Positions 8,553 to 21,880 are shown, numbered from the stretch's first letter. The stretch: 64,000 bases of DNA from Actinomyces procaprae (GCF_004798665.1 NZ_CP039292.1:124001-188000); one strand, 5' to 3'. Program-made: numbers and translations. The notes: a model not told the origin generated them from the sequence alone.

Positions 8553-8949
8553 AGAATACCGAGATCGACCCGTCCTTCCCGAAGGACTTGGACAGCATGC
8601 GATAAGGGTCATCTCGCGGAATCTCGGATTTCGTCGCTGTCGCCCCAACGTATCTCTTCACGGCCTCGTCGACCGCATGATAATAGTCACCTCGCTCGTA
8701 AAAACGCGCGCAGCGTCCTGAATCTCGTGGTGGAGCCTGCGCCAAACGTAGTCCGTGTACGGCGGTGCGAGACAGTGTTTTTCTCATTCAGGGCCGCTTC
8801 CTGATCCGCCGTCAGGTTGAGGCCCTCAGAACTCACGTACTCGAGTACCGTTTCGGCCGCCGAGCGGCTCTCCTCCAACTGGATTTACGCTGTCCAGTCC
8901 TTCCTTGAAATCTCGGCACTTCGCTGTCCGCGAGTCTTGCGCTTCTGCG

Positions 8950-9182
8950 ACCGCCAGGCCCTCCATTCGCGACCCACCCGAGCGGCGCGGGCCGGGGGCT
9001 CCTGGGCATCCTCGCCGGGGGTGGTCAGATCCATGCGCTCCAACACGCATCGGGACACGCGGCCGGAACTCGCGATCCGGCACCTGCTGCACGCCCGGGG
9101 GCTGCGTATCTGGGAGCACGTGCCGCCCGAGGAGGCCGTGCGGCTCATCGTCCGGGCGCTCGAGGCGGACCGGGACGAGTGA
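8950..9182 (+). pseudogene. Internally deleted Vsr endonuclease relic
   Basis: The frame ending at 9182 reads GSWASSPGVVRSMRSNTHRD, then TRPELAIRHLLHARGLR, the typical N-terminus of very-short-patch repair endonucleases, and jumps directly to IWEHVPPEEAVRLIVRALE, the typical C-terminus. Compared with the intact Vsr at 29385-29879, about 65-70 residues are missing in frame: the catalytic Asp, the zinc-binding Cys/His loop (GCFWHGCPQH) and the WKxKI region. It cannot be active. Together with the broken TIGR02391 gene and the orphan AbiEi it marks a decayed defence island. The start cannot be fixed; the ATG at 9032 (MRSNTHRD) is the first in this frame near the conserved part. Confidence 0.75.
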
Positions 9183-9245
9183 CGCATTGACGGGGCGCAC
9201 GACTCACTGCTCTCAGTGGCACGCTCACCCACATCACTGAGGTGC

Positions 9246-9282
9246 TCACTTTATAGAGTGACGCCCTCACTCTAGAAAGTGA
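9246..9282. promoter_or_regulatory. Twin operator upstream of the AlbA_2/ATPase gene
   Basis: Two 16-bp palindromes, TCACTTTATAGAGTGA (9246-9261) and TCACTCTAGAAAGTGA (9267-9282), are spaced 21 bp centre to centre, i.e. two DNA turns on the same face. A looser half-site TCACTG follows at 9288. The region is AT-rich against a GC-rich background, so it probably overlaps the promoter. The downstream protein contains DNA-binding domains, so autoregulation is likely (inference). Confidence 0.7.
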
Positions 9283-9308
9283 GACTATCACTGACGTACA
9301 CTGAGGTC

Positions 9309-11030
9309 GTGACTGACGAAGAACTCCAGGAGCACGTCGCCCGCATCTGGCGGCTGGGTGCGGATGACGCCCGCGTCGAGGTCAAGGCCGCGGTGCGCGA
9401 CATCCCCAAGGGTATCTGGGACTCCGTATCCGCATTTGCCAACACGGAGGGCGGACTGATCATCCTTGGGCTCGACGAGAGCCTGGGCTTCACAGCTGCC
9501 GACGGTTTCGATGCCTCGAGGATAGAGAATGCCCTCATCTCCGGCCTGGACGACGCAGAGCGTGCCAACCCCAAGGTGAGGCCTGTTCCGCAGTACCAGG
9601 TCGACCGCGCCGAGATCGATGGCGCCCAGGTCGTTTGGGTTCGCATTGAGCCTCTCTCGGCCACCCCGGACAGGACGGCGCCCTGTCATGTCGTTGCGCA
9701 GGGCCTGGAACGGGGAAGCTATAAGCGAGTCGGTGATGCGGACAAGCGCCTGACCACGTACGAGGTACACCTCCTGCGGACGCGGAACGTCAACGAGCAT
9801 GCCGATCGCCAGCCTGTTGACGGGCACACCTTCGCAGATCTCGATCCGGACCTGGTGAGCCGCACGGTGGAAAGGGTGCGGGCAAGCGGCTCGCGTGCAC
9901 TCGCCGGGCTCGCTCCGGATGATCACGTATCTGCATTACAGAGGCTCAACGCTCTTACGGCCGACGGCACTCCCACCCTGGCCGGCTATCTGGCTCTCGG
10001 AATTTACCCACAACAGGAGTATCCCCAGCTGACCATCGATGTAACCGTTCATCCTGGTACCGCCAAGTCTCAGGACCCCACCGTCAGATTCGTAGATCGC
10101 CGTAACTGTGATGGTCCACTGCCGCAGGCGATTGACGATGCCGTACGCACCGTCATGCGCAACCTGCGCACGCGTCGAATCGTTGAAGGGACCCGTGGCA
10201 CTGACGTTCCCGAGATTCCGGAGGATGTTCTACGAGAGGCCATTGCCAACGCGGTCATGCACCGCGACTACTCCCGCTTCGTCACCGGGCAACAGGTTGC
10301 TGTCAACGTGTACCTCGATCGCGTAGAGGTCATCAACCCCGGCGGCTTCTGGGGCGATCGCACCAAGGAGAACGTCACCGATGGTCACTCTGCGTCCCGA
10401 AACGAGGACTTGGCCCGCCTGCTTACGGTAGTACCCATGCCTGACAACCGCTCCACGGTCTGCGAGAACCAAGGGTCGGGGGTCGTTCGCATGGTCAACG
10501 AGATGCGTGCTCACGGCCTGCCCACTCCTGACTACAGCACATCGACGATCGACCACGTAGTCGTTCGCCTTGATCGCTTCGGCCTCATGGATCCGGAGAC
10601 GGAGGAATGGCTGGGAACGCTGCCCGGGCGATCCGGCTTCTCTCGCAACCACGAGGCCGCGCTCGCCCTGGCCAGACGGAATGGAACCGTGAGTGTGGTC
10701 GATCTGCGCGACAACCTGGGACTCGACTCTGACGACTGCCGTGGTGTTCTCGCGCAGCTTGTGGCCGACGGTCTCCTGGTGGGCATGAATGACGGCCCCT
10801 ATGTGATCGCCGATCAGACAAGGAGCGTTGAGAAGACAGGAGCTGAGTGGGAGATCCTTGCCGTCCTGAGTGCGGACGAAGCTCTTTCCATTCGGGATGT
10901 GGCAAAGGCCACCGGTAAGACGCTCACTGCGCTTCGGCCGGTGCTGCGAGGACTCGTCGAGCGTGGACTGGTGGTCGCGACGGCGCCGCCTACGAGCCGC
11001 AGCCGTAAGTACCTGCTTGCAGGCGGGTAA
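9309..11030 (+). CDS. AlbA_2 (Schlafen-like) ATP-binding putative regulator
   Basis: 573 aa from the GTG at 9309, chosen because an alternative GTG at 9279 lies inside the second operator palindrome. The N-terminal AlbA_2/AAA_4 putative nucleic-acid-binding domain is clear: ARVEVKAAVRDIPKGIWDSV, then SAFANTEGGLIILGLDE. The middle has the HATPase_c_4 signature EIPEDVLREAIANAVMHRDY and GQQVAVNVYLDRVEVINPGG with the downstream GSGVVRMVNEM loop. The C-terminus is two winged-helix segments (TVSVVDLRDNLGLDSDDCRG and LSIRDVAKATGKTLTALRPV). Such COG2865 proteins are often called predicted transcriptional regulators or RecG-related and occur in defence islands. A fragment of a second copy of its 3' end occurs at 14495-14551. 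Confidence 0.85.
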   Translation: MTDEELQEHVARIWRLGADDARVEVKAAVRDIPKGIWDSVSAFANTEGGLIILGLDESLGFTAADGFDASRIENALISGLDDAERANPKVRPVPQYQVDRAEIDGAQVVWVRIEPLSATPDRTAPCHVVAQGLERGSYKRVGDADKRLTTYEVHLLRTRNVNEHADRQPVDGHTFADLDPDLVSRTVERVRASGSRALAGLAPDDHVSALQRLNALTADGTPTLAGYLALGIYPQQEYPQLTIDVTVHPGTAKSQDPTVRFVDRRNCDGPLPQAIDDAVRTVMRNLRTRRIVEGTRGTDVPEIPEDVLREAIANAVMHRDYSRFVTGQQVAVNVYLDRVEVINPGGFWGDRTKENVTDGHSASRNEDLARLLTVVPMPDNRSTVCENQGSGVVRMVNEMRAHGLPTPDYSTSTIDHVVVRLDRFGLMDPETEEWLGTLPGRSGFSRNHEAALALARRNGTVSVVDLRDNLGLDSDDCRGVLAQLVADGLLVGMNDGPYVIADQTRSVEKTGAEWEILAVLSADEALSIRDVAKATGKTLTALRPVLRGLVERGLVVATAPPTSRSRKYLLAGG

Positions 11031-11060
11031 CAGGGGCGACAGTCGCCCAAGGTTCGCACT

Positions 11061-11133
11061 GGCCGGTGGGGTCGGGTTGTCTCTCCCGGCCCCACCGGCC
11101 TTGGCGGTGAGGTGGCCGCGTCCGGGGTTTCCC
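11061..11133. repeat. GC hairpin repeat (family C), truncated by a miniature element
   Basis: Arms GGCCGGTGGGGTCGGG (11061-11076) and CCCGGCCCCACCGGCC (11085-11100) with a ttgtctct loop, followed by TTGGCGGTGAGGTGGCC..CCGGGGTT. The same hairpin and flank occur at 14572 and 21491. This copy is cut after about 73 bp, exactly where a GGCTCTTC element end begins. It lies 30 bp behind the stop of the AlbA_2 gene and may terminate transcription, though no U-tract follows. Confidence 0.75.
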
Positions 11134-11550
11134 GGCTCTTCGTGTTTGAGAGTTTGGCGGTTGGCGGTGCGGGCCTCCGCGGTGGCGCGGCCCGGAGGTG
11201 CTGGGAGCGTGGAGCCGAAATGCTAGGACTGCGGAGCCGTGGGGGTGTTGGGAACGCCTCTTCGGCGTCTACTACGCCGGTTAGCCCTCTGTTGAAGACT
11301 CCATAGCCCTTCAGCAAACACCTAACCGGCGTAGTAGAGCACGAACCGGCGTAGCAGACGACCCCGGCCATGGGCACCAAGACGCCGTCGGCCCCGCTCC
11401 CGCTGCCCGTCGTCCTCCTGGAGCGCCAGACCCCACAGCAATCTCGCATACTGGCTCGGCCTGAATCCAGTCCGGACCCAGACCCCGCACGCACCCTCAC
11501 AGTGGCAGACCCGCCGGCACCCACCACCACACCCCCAAACACGAAGAGCC
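11134..11550. mobile_element. Miniature ISL3-like element, diverged copy (417 bp)
   Basis: Left end GGCTCTTCGTGTTTGAGAG at 11134; right end CAAACACGAAGAGCC finishing at 11550. The flanking octamers GGTTTCCC and TCTTTCAC match at only 5 of 8 positions, so the duplication is decayed or absent. Inside, a 69-nt stem-loop (11269-11337) has arms CTACTACGCCGGTTAG / CTAACCGGCGTAGTAG, different in sequence from the other copies but in the same position, followed by a further box ACCGGCGTAGCAGACG. No transposase gene. This accounts for most of the gene-free stretch 11031-11653; nothing else is seen there. Confidence 0.7.
11269..11337. repeat. Variant central stem-loop
   Basis: CTACTACGCCGGTTAG (11269-11284) pairs perfectly with CTAACCGGCGTAGTAG (11322-11337), and an inner CTGTTGAAG/CTTCAGCA pairing is present. 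The stem differs from GTTAACAACGCTA seen in other elements, yet complementarity is complete. Confidence 0.8.
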
Positions 11551-11653
11551 TCTTTCACCGCTGCGTTCTCAGCAGGCCGGCGCGCAGTCGACGCCGGGCG
11601 GGCCTACATCCGGCGGTTTCCCTAATCGCTGTGCGGCCTTTCCGCGGCGCCAC

Positions 11654-12664
11654 TCAGTAGTTCGAGAACCGCGCATCGCGCTCAAGCGCCGCCATCCGCG
11701 CCATCTCGGCCTCCGTCAGCTCGAAGTCCCACACGTCGTAGTCCTCGTTGATGTGCTGCTGGTTGGAAGAGCCGGGGATGCAGACATTGCCGACCTGCAG
11801 GTGCCAGCGGATGATGACCTGCGCGGCGGACTTGCCATGCGCCCGGGCGATGTCGCTGATCGTCTCGTCGTCGAAGAGCGTCTGGGTATTGCCGCGCCCA
11901 CCCAGAGGGAACCAGCTTTCCAGCACCGTTCCGTACTGTGCGATGTGCTCCTTCATCTGTCCGCTCTGGTGGTACGGGTGCGTCTCATTCTGCAGGAGTG
12001 CGGGGCGGATGCTGGTCGCCTCCACGAGCCGGTCGAAGTCCTCCGGCTCGTAATAGTTCGACAGGCCGATCGACCGCAGCCGACCGTCCCCCACCGCGCG
12101 TTCCAGCGCCTGGTAGGCGTCCACGTCGTTCGCCGGCTGACTGTGATGCAGGATCATCAAATCGATGTAGTCGACGCCGAGCCGCTCCAGGGAGGTGTTG
12201 ATCGCCGCGTCGGCGTCGTCGTAGTCGGTGGTCCATATTGTGGTCGTGATGAACACGTCCTCGCGGGCGACGACGCCCTCGTCGATGGCCCGCTGCAGGC
12301 CCCTGCCGACGCCGGTCTCGTTGCCGTAGATCCGCGCGGTGTCGATCAGCCGGAAACCCGCCTTGAGGGCCCAATAGGTCGAGTCCGCCGCCTCCTCGTC
12401 CGACAGGGAGAAGGTGCCCAGGCCCAGGATCGGCATCTCGTAGCCGCTGTTCAGGGTGACGGTCCGGGTGTCGAAGTCGAAGGCGGGGTAGCCGGACACG
12501 GCCGGGCCCTGCGGGGAGGCGCCAACAACTACACCGCCGGCGTCACCGCTTTCGGTCTCGGCCCCGCTTCCGCCTCCGCCTGTGGCGCTGCATCCGGCGA
12601 GCGCCAGGCACAGCAGCAGGAGGAGCGCGGCCAGACCTTCCCCTGCCCGCTGCCGCCGGTTCAT
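11654..12664 (-). CDS. Exported aldo-keto reductase-like lipoprotein lacking the catalytic lysine
   Basis: 336 aa. The ATG at 12664 overlaps the upstream stop (ATGA). The N-terminus is a lipoprotein signal: Arg-rich start, hydrophobic LAALLLLLCLALAGC with the lipobox Cys near residue 25, then a Gly/Ser-rich linker. The rest is a full AKR barrel: GLGTFSLSDEEAAD, then GFRLIDTARIYGNETGVGRG with catalytic Asp and Tyr, ILHHSQP with catalytic His, and GSSNQQHINED near the cofactor 3'-phosphate site. The usual catalytic Lys (ITTKLW) is replaced by Thr in FITTTIW. An AKR outside the membrane is unexpected because NADPH is cytoplasmic. It may be a binding or sensor protein rather than an enzyme. Confidence 0.82.
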   Translation of the reverse strand: MNRRQRAGEGLAALLLLLCLALAGCSATGGGGSGAETESGDAGGVVVGASPQGPAVSGYPAFDFDTRTVTLNSGYEMPILGLGTFSLSDEEAADSTYWALKAGFRLIDTARIYGNETGVGRGLQRAIDEGVVAREDVFITTTIWTTDYDDADAAINTSLERLGVDYIDLMILHHSQPANDVDAYQALERAVGDGRLRSIGLSNYYEPEDFDRLVEATSIRPALLQNETHPYHQSGQMKEHIAQYGTVLESWFPLGGRGNTQTLFDDETISDIARAHGKSAAQVIIRWHLQVGNVCIPGSSNQQHINEDYDVWDFELTEAEMARMAALERDARFSNY

Positions 12665-13617
12665 CGTCTGAAGCCGCGGTGTCCGTGCACCCGCAGCGTG
12701 CCGAGCTCGGCATCGAGGGCCCGGAACTCCGCGTCGGTCAGCTCCACCCGGCTCGCGCCCAGGTTCTCGATGATGCGTTCCTTGTTCTTCGAGCCGGGGA
12801 TTGGCACCGTGCAGGACCACTTGTGCAGCATCCACGCCAGGCTGATCTGCGCCGGGGTGGCGCCCTTCGCCCGGGCATATCGGCTCACCAGCTCCACGAT
12901 GGGCCGATTGCCGCGGAGGTTGCGCCGGGACAGCTGCGGCACCCAGGTGCGCACGTCGTCGAAGGACTCGAACTCGGTGCTCTCGGTGACCTTGCCGGAC
13001 AGGAGCCCGCTCGCCACGGGACTGAACGCCACCAGGCCGATGCCGTGCTCCTCGCAGTAGGGCAGCACCTCCGCCTCCACGTCGCGCTCCACCATCGAGT
13101 AGATGTTCTGCACGGCCGTGAGCGGATACGCCCCGTGGGCGCGGCGGATCACATCGACGTCCACCTGCGACAGCCCCCAGCCCCGGATCAGGCCCTCCTG
13201 GGCCAGCCGACCCATGGCCTCCGCGACCTGTTCCACCGGCGTGGAACCCAGGCGATGCAGGTAGTACAGGTCCACATAGTCGGTGCGCAACCGCTCCAGC
13301 GACGCCTCCAGGTGGGAGCGGACCTCCCCGTAGACGGAGCCCCGCCCGCCCGAGGCGAACAGCTTGGTGGCCAGCACAACGTCGTCGCGCACCTCTTCCA
13401 GCGCACGCCCCACGATGCGCTCGTTGTGCCCGACGCCGGACAGCCCCGGACTGTAGATCTCCGCGGTGTCGAAGAAGGTGCAGCCGTGCTCGTAGGCGCC
13501 GCGGATGGCCTCGAGGCTGTACTGCTCGGGCGGGATGCGGCCGTAGCCGTGGCTGAAGGCCATGCAACCCATGCCCACCTCGGAGACGGTCAGCTCGCCG
13601 ATCCGGCGCGTGTTCAT
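12661..13617 (-). CDS. Aldo-keto reductase
   Basis: Cytoplasmic NAD(P)H-dependent oxidoreductase, 318 aa, normal AKR length. The ATG at 13617 sits behind AAGAGGAGACA. Barrel motifs are intact: VSEVGMGCMAFSHGYG at the first strand, FFDTAEIYSPGLSGVGHNER with Asp and Tyr, VVLATKLFAS with the catalytic Lys, and VDLYYLHRLG with the His. The C-terminus has the PIPGSKNKERIIENLGA cofactor loop. The family reduces aldehydes, ketones and sugars; substrate cannot be named. Its stop overlaps the start of the exported AKR-like lipoprotein, so the two are co-translated. Both are divergent from a TetR-type gene that probably controls them. Confidence 0.92.
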   Translation of the reverse strand: MNTRRIGELTVSEVGMGCMAFSHGYGRIPPEQYSLEAIRGAYEHGCTFFDTAEIYSPGLSGVGHNERIVGRALEEVRDDVVLATKLFASGGRGSVYGEVRSHLEASLERLRTDYVDLYYLHRLGSTPVEQVAEAMGRLAQEGLIRGWGLSQVDVDVIRRAHGAYPLTAVQNIYSMVERDVEAEVLPYCEEHGIGLVAFSPVASGLLSGKVTESTEFESFDDVRTWVPQLSRRNLRGNRPIVELVSRYARAKGATPAQISLAWMLHKWSCTVPIPGSKNKERIIENLGASRVELTDAEFRALDAELGTLRVHGHRGFRR

Positions 13618-13892
13618 GCCATGTCTCCTCTTGGTGTTCTCTTGCCTTTGAGCGGTGTTCCGCGAGTACGACGACGCCGTGGGCGGTGACGAGGCGGCTC
13701 GCCACGCCGCGGGGGGCGGCGCGTCGCACCCGGCATGATCGGTACGGGCGACCACGCCGTACACTGTGTTTTGCAACTCGCGTTACTTATCCTACGAAGG
13801 GCGCGTGTCGGCAACAATGGGCGACTCCGCCGGGAAGGTGGCCTAGGAAACCCCGATGCGGCCCGGGTTGCATATCTCGTGAAAGGAAGACC

Positions 13893-14483
13893 GTGCGCAC
13901 CACCCCCGCCAAGGATTTGCGCGTCACCAAGACACTCGAGGCCATCGACCGCACATTCCGCGCCATGATGCTTCAGGGCGGCTACGGGTCTATCACCGTC
14001 AAGGCCCTGTGCGAGCGGGCACGCATCAACAAGAAGACCTTCTACCGCTACTACGAGACGCTCGACGACCTGCTGGCCGAGGTCATGTCCGCCTACGCCT
14101 CGGCCTGGCGCGAGCGCACGGCGCACCTGGGGCGGGCCTCCGACTTCGCCCAGATCACCCGCGAACTCTTCTACTTCGGGGCCGAGCAGGATGAGCTCTA
14201 CGACGTCATCACCTGTGACCCGGCCTGGGACGGGATACGGCGGCAGCTGCAGGACGACGCCAGCGGCGAGCATGCGGAGAACGTGCCCGCGGGCTTCACC
14301 CCGGAGCTCTGGCATCTGCTCTACGCATATGTCTCGCAGGCCGGGCTGGCGATGTACCGCGCCTGGGTGGCCGACGGCAAGGCCATTCCTCTGCCGCGGG
14401 CGGCCGAGACGGCGGCCAGGCTGGTGTGCCAGGGGACCGATGCGCTCACCTCGGAGTGGTCGGGGGCGTCCGGCCGCAAGTGA
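13893..14483 (+). CDS. TetR-family transcriptional regulator
   Basis: 196 aa from the GTG at 13893 behind GAAAGGAAGA; the open frame runs further upstream but without a family match. The HTH is clear at residues 28-55: SITVKALCERARINKKTFYR then YYETLDDLLAEVM. The C-terminal domain resembles TetR_C proteins such as the DhaS-like group, and probably binds an unidentified small molecule. It is divergent from the two coupled aldo-keto reductase genes with a 275-bp gap, so it is their likely local regulator. Immediately after the stop are a relic of another gene's 3' end and a GC-hairpin repeat. Confidence 0.9.
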   Translation: MRTTPAKDLRVTKTLEAIDRTFRAMMLQGGYGSITVKALCERARINKKTFYRYYETLDDLLAEVMSAYASAWRERTAHLGRASDFAQITRELFYFGAEQDELYDVITCDPAWDGIRRQLQDDASGEHAENVPAGFTPELWHLLYAYVSQAGLAMYRAWVADGKAIPLPRAAETAARLVCQGTDALTSEWSGASGRK

Positions 14484-14494
14484 CCGGTGCTGGT

Positions 14495-14551
14495 GCCGCG
14501 ACGACGCCGCCGACGAGTCGCAGCCGTAAGTACCTTCTCGCCGCTAACTGA
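14495..14551 (+). pseudogene. Relic of the 3' end of an AlbA_2-type gene
   Basis: The 19 codons before a TGA read AATTPPTSRSRKYLLAAN, nearly the same as the C-terminus of the AlbA_2 protein ending at 11030 (ATAPPTSRSRKYLLAGG). In both places the stop is followed after 20-30 bp by the same GC hairpin repeat. So this is a leftover of a second gene copy or of a duplicated 3' end that travelled with the repeat. Confidence 0.7.
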
Positions 14552-14571
14552 GAACTGCCGAAACGTGTTTT

Positions 14572-14815
14572 GGCCGGTGGGGCCGGGTTGTCTCTCCCGG
14601 CCCCACCGGCCTTGGCGGTGAGGCGGCCACTTCCGGGGTTCCCATCCCCGGGGGCTCTGCCTCCTTCGCCGGAGCGTACCGGCGCGGGCTCCCATGTACC
14701 CGGCCTGGTTCTCGGTGGCGGTTCGGTCTTCGGGGTCCCCAACCCTCGCGATCCGTACCGTCCGGCGGCAGGAACCATGTAACTCGTCCCGCCTGGACGA
14801 TCACCCCCAACCCCC
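14572..14815. repeat. Family C intergenic repeat, second copy (about 245 bp)
   Basis: Begins with a perfect 16-bp hairpin GGCCGGTGGGGCCGGG / CCCGGCCCCACCGGCC (14572-14587, 14596-14611) and continues with GGCGGTGAGGCGGCC, CCCATCCCCGGGGGCTCT, GCCTCCTTCGCCGGAGCG, CCGTCCGGCGGCAG and CTCGTCCC. The same order of segments recurs at 21491-21745. No open frame is credible. The hairpin may work as a terminator behind the tetR gene. Confidence 0.8.
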
Positions 14816-14944
14816 CTGAGAAAGTCCGGGGAAGCTCGGCCGTCCGGGGTCGGTCCTGGTGTAACGGTCCCGTGGGTCGCCCCGTGGTGCTGGGTGGGCG
14901 TGCTTGGGCGGGCGTGCTGCGAGCCTTTGCCCTCTGTTGCGATG

Positions 14945-14991
14945 TTTTGCACCCTGGTGCACGGCGAATTGCCGTGCACCAGGGTGCAAAA
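14945..14991. repeat. Perfect 21-bp palindrome behind the permease gene
   Basis: TTTTGCACCCTGGTGCACGG.. (14945-14965) pairs without mismatch with 14971-14991 around GAATT. It is 65 bp downstream of the permease stop. On the permease transcript it lacks a following U-tract, so it is not a canonical terminator. In form it resembles a one-box version of the inverted box arrays found elsewhere in the window. Nothing else is recognised between 14816 and 15056. Confidence 0.75.
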
Positions 14992-15056
14992 GCTCGTGGT
15001 AGAGCCTTGAGACCGTGTCATAGGCCGGCGGCGGCAGTGTTCCCGCCGTCGTCCAC

Positions 15057-16562
<1,506 letters not shown>

Positions 16563-16763
16563 TCATGTGGATAAGTGCGGCCCCACGGCGTTACTCGCGT
16601 GTCAGGCGGGTCCACTGGCGACGACGAGAGGTGTCGCCTCGTCGCGGCGTCCGGGCCGTCGGCGTGACCAGGAGGTCGCGGCCAGAGCCGCGCCGCAGGA
16701 AAAGCGTGGGGTTTGCGGTTGATAGGACGGTGGATGCACGGCGCCGACGGCGCCTCGGTTCGG

Positions 16764-17234
16764 TTACTTGTTGGGGAAGGAGGCCTCCTCGACGGTGACG
16801 CGGATGATGGCGGCGTCGCCGCTGCCGGGAAGCAGCCGGAACGCCTCGGAGACGTCGACCACGCCGATCCCCCCGGCGGGCACGGTCACCGTGCGCAGCG
16901 TCTCGGCGGCCTCGTGCACCTCCCGGTCGGTGAGGTCGTCATAGGGGGTGCGCACGGGGGCGATGGCGACCGGCGCCACCTGCACGGTCAGATCGGCGTC
17001 GACGGCGTGCAGCACGTTCAGGTAGCGGCGCGAGGCGACCAGGCCGTCACCGGCGTCCCAGGCGGCCAGCAGGCGGGCGGCCGAGTCCCTCCAGTAGGTC
17101 AGGGAGTCGCCCACCGAGTACGCCACTGCGGGCCGGATTGCCGGTAGGCGGTCTATCGCCTGGCAGACCCGCCGCCACTTCTTGACGGCGCCGCGCTCGC
17201 GGGCCAGCGAATCGAGGTCGCAGAAGACTCGCAT
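16764..17234 (-). CDS. ebgC: EbgC-like beta subunit of evolved beta-galactosidase
   Basis: 156 aa, the length of EbgC/YhcH (DUF386) proteins. Recognisable are KKWRRVCQAIDRLPAIRPAV and AYSVGDSLTYWRD near the start and the C-terminal VTVEEASFPNK, which match the E. coli EbgC pattern from memory (GDSLTY, C-terminal NK). In E. coli EbgC binds EbgA and is needed for full activity. The gene starts 4 bp after the stop of ebgA, so the two are co-transcribed and stoichiometric. The cupin-like fold may also give a sugar epimerase-type activity in relatives. The gene pair makes the assignment strong. Confidence 0.87.
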   Translation of the reverse strand: MRVFCDLDSLARERGAVKKWRRVCQAIDRLPAIRPAVAYSVGDSLTYWRDSAARLLAAWDAGDGLVASRRYLNVLHAVDADLTVQVAPVAIAPVRTPYDDLTDREVHEAAETLRTVTVPAGGIGVVDVSEAFRLLPGSGDAAIIRVTVEEASFPNK

Positions 17235-17238
17235 CGGT

Positions 17239-21485
<4,247 letters not shown>

Positions 21486-21490
21486 TTGCC

Positions 21491-21745
21491 GGCCAGGTGG
21501 GGCCGGGTTGTCTCTCCCGGCCCCACCGGCCCGTGGCGTCGAGGGGAGCCTCCCCGGGGTTCCCATCCCCGGGGGCTCTCGCCTCCTTCGCCGGAGCGGA
21601 CCTGCACGGGCTCCCATATACCCGGCCTGTCCTCGGTGGTGGGTCGGTCAGCGGGCTCCCCAACCCTCGCGACCCGCACCGTCCGGCGGCAGAACTCATA
21701 TAACTCGTCCCACCTGAACGCTCGCCCCCGACAGACCTTGGAAAA
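21491..21745. repeat. Family C intergenic repeat, third copy (about 255 bp)
   Basis: Hairpin GGCCAGGTGGGGCCGGG / CCCGGCCCCACCGGCC begins 6 bp after the lacI stop, with the same ttgtctct loop as at 11061 and 14572. Downstream segments CCCATCCCCGGGGGCTCT, GCCTCCTTCGCCGGAGCG, CCCAACCCTCGCGA and CCGTCCGGCGGCAG match the 14572 copy in order. It fills most of the gap before the DUF5129 genes; 21746-21880 holds only the short leader of the next gene. Confidence 0.8.
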
Positions 21746-21880
21746 CGCGGGGAAGTTCGGCCGTCCGGCGCCGTCCCGTCCCTCCCGCCGCCTGCCCCTG
21801 TCGCGGCGCGGGCAGCGCTCCCCATGGCCCCGGCCGCGCCCGAGCCGTTACTGTTCTGCAAGAATGCTCCGGAGGTGCCC

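Larger units (their letters stand above)
7610..8885 (-). pseudogene. TIGR02391 (Ymh/Abi-like) gene, interrupted by a miniature element and frameshifted
   Basis: The reading frame is in two pieces. The 5' part (8553-8885) encodes LNLTADQEAALNEKN, then TDYVWRRLHHEIQDAAR and FYERGDYYHAVDEAVKRYVG in shifted frames, ending GSISVF. The 3' part (7610-7857) resumes with FSRHMRNGGFTEQ, LSLGVLSAFRNTIDHE and then, after another frameshift near 7733, EQVELLKTGSLTYKDC and the stop. Removing 7858-8552 and one AGAATACC copy restores GSISVFSRHMRNGG exactly. The HAVDEAVKRYV and AFRN..DHE regions match TIGR02391 proteins found in defence and phage loci. The N-terminus is lost at about 8886, next to the Vsr relic. 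Clearly a dead gene. Confidence 0.8.

Noticed and set aside
8024-8648. Several Arg/Gly-rich open frames across 8024-8648
   Set aside because: They lie inside the miniature element and change with its 20-bp units; the same DNA recurs at 40758 in other frames.
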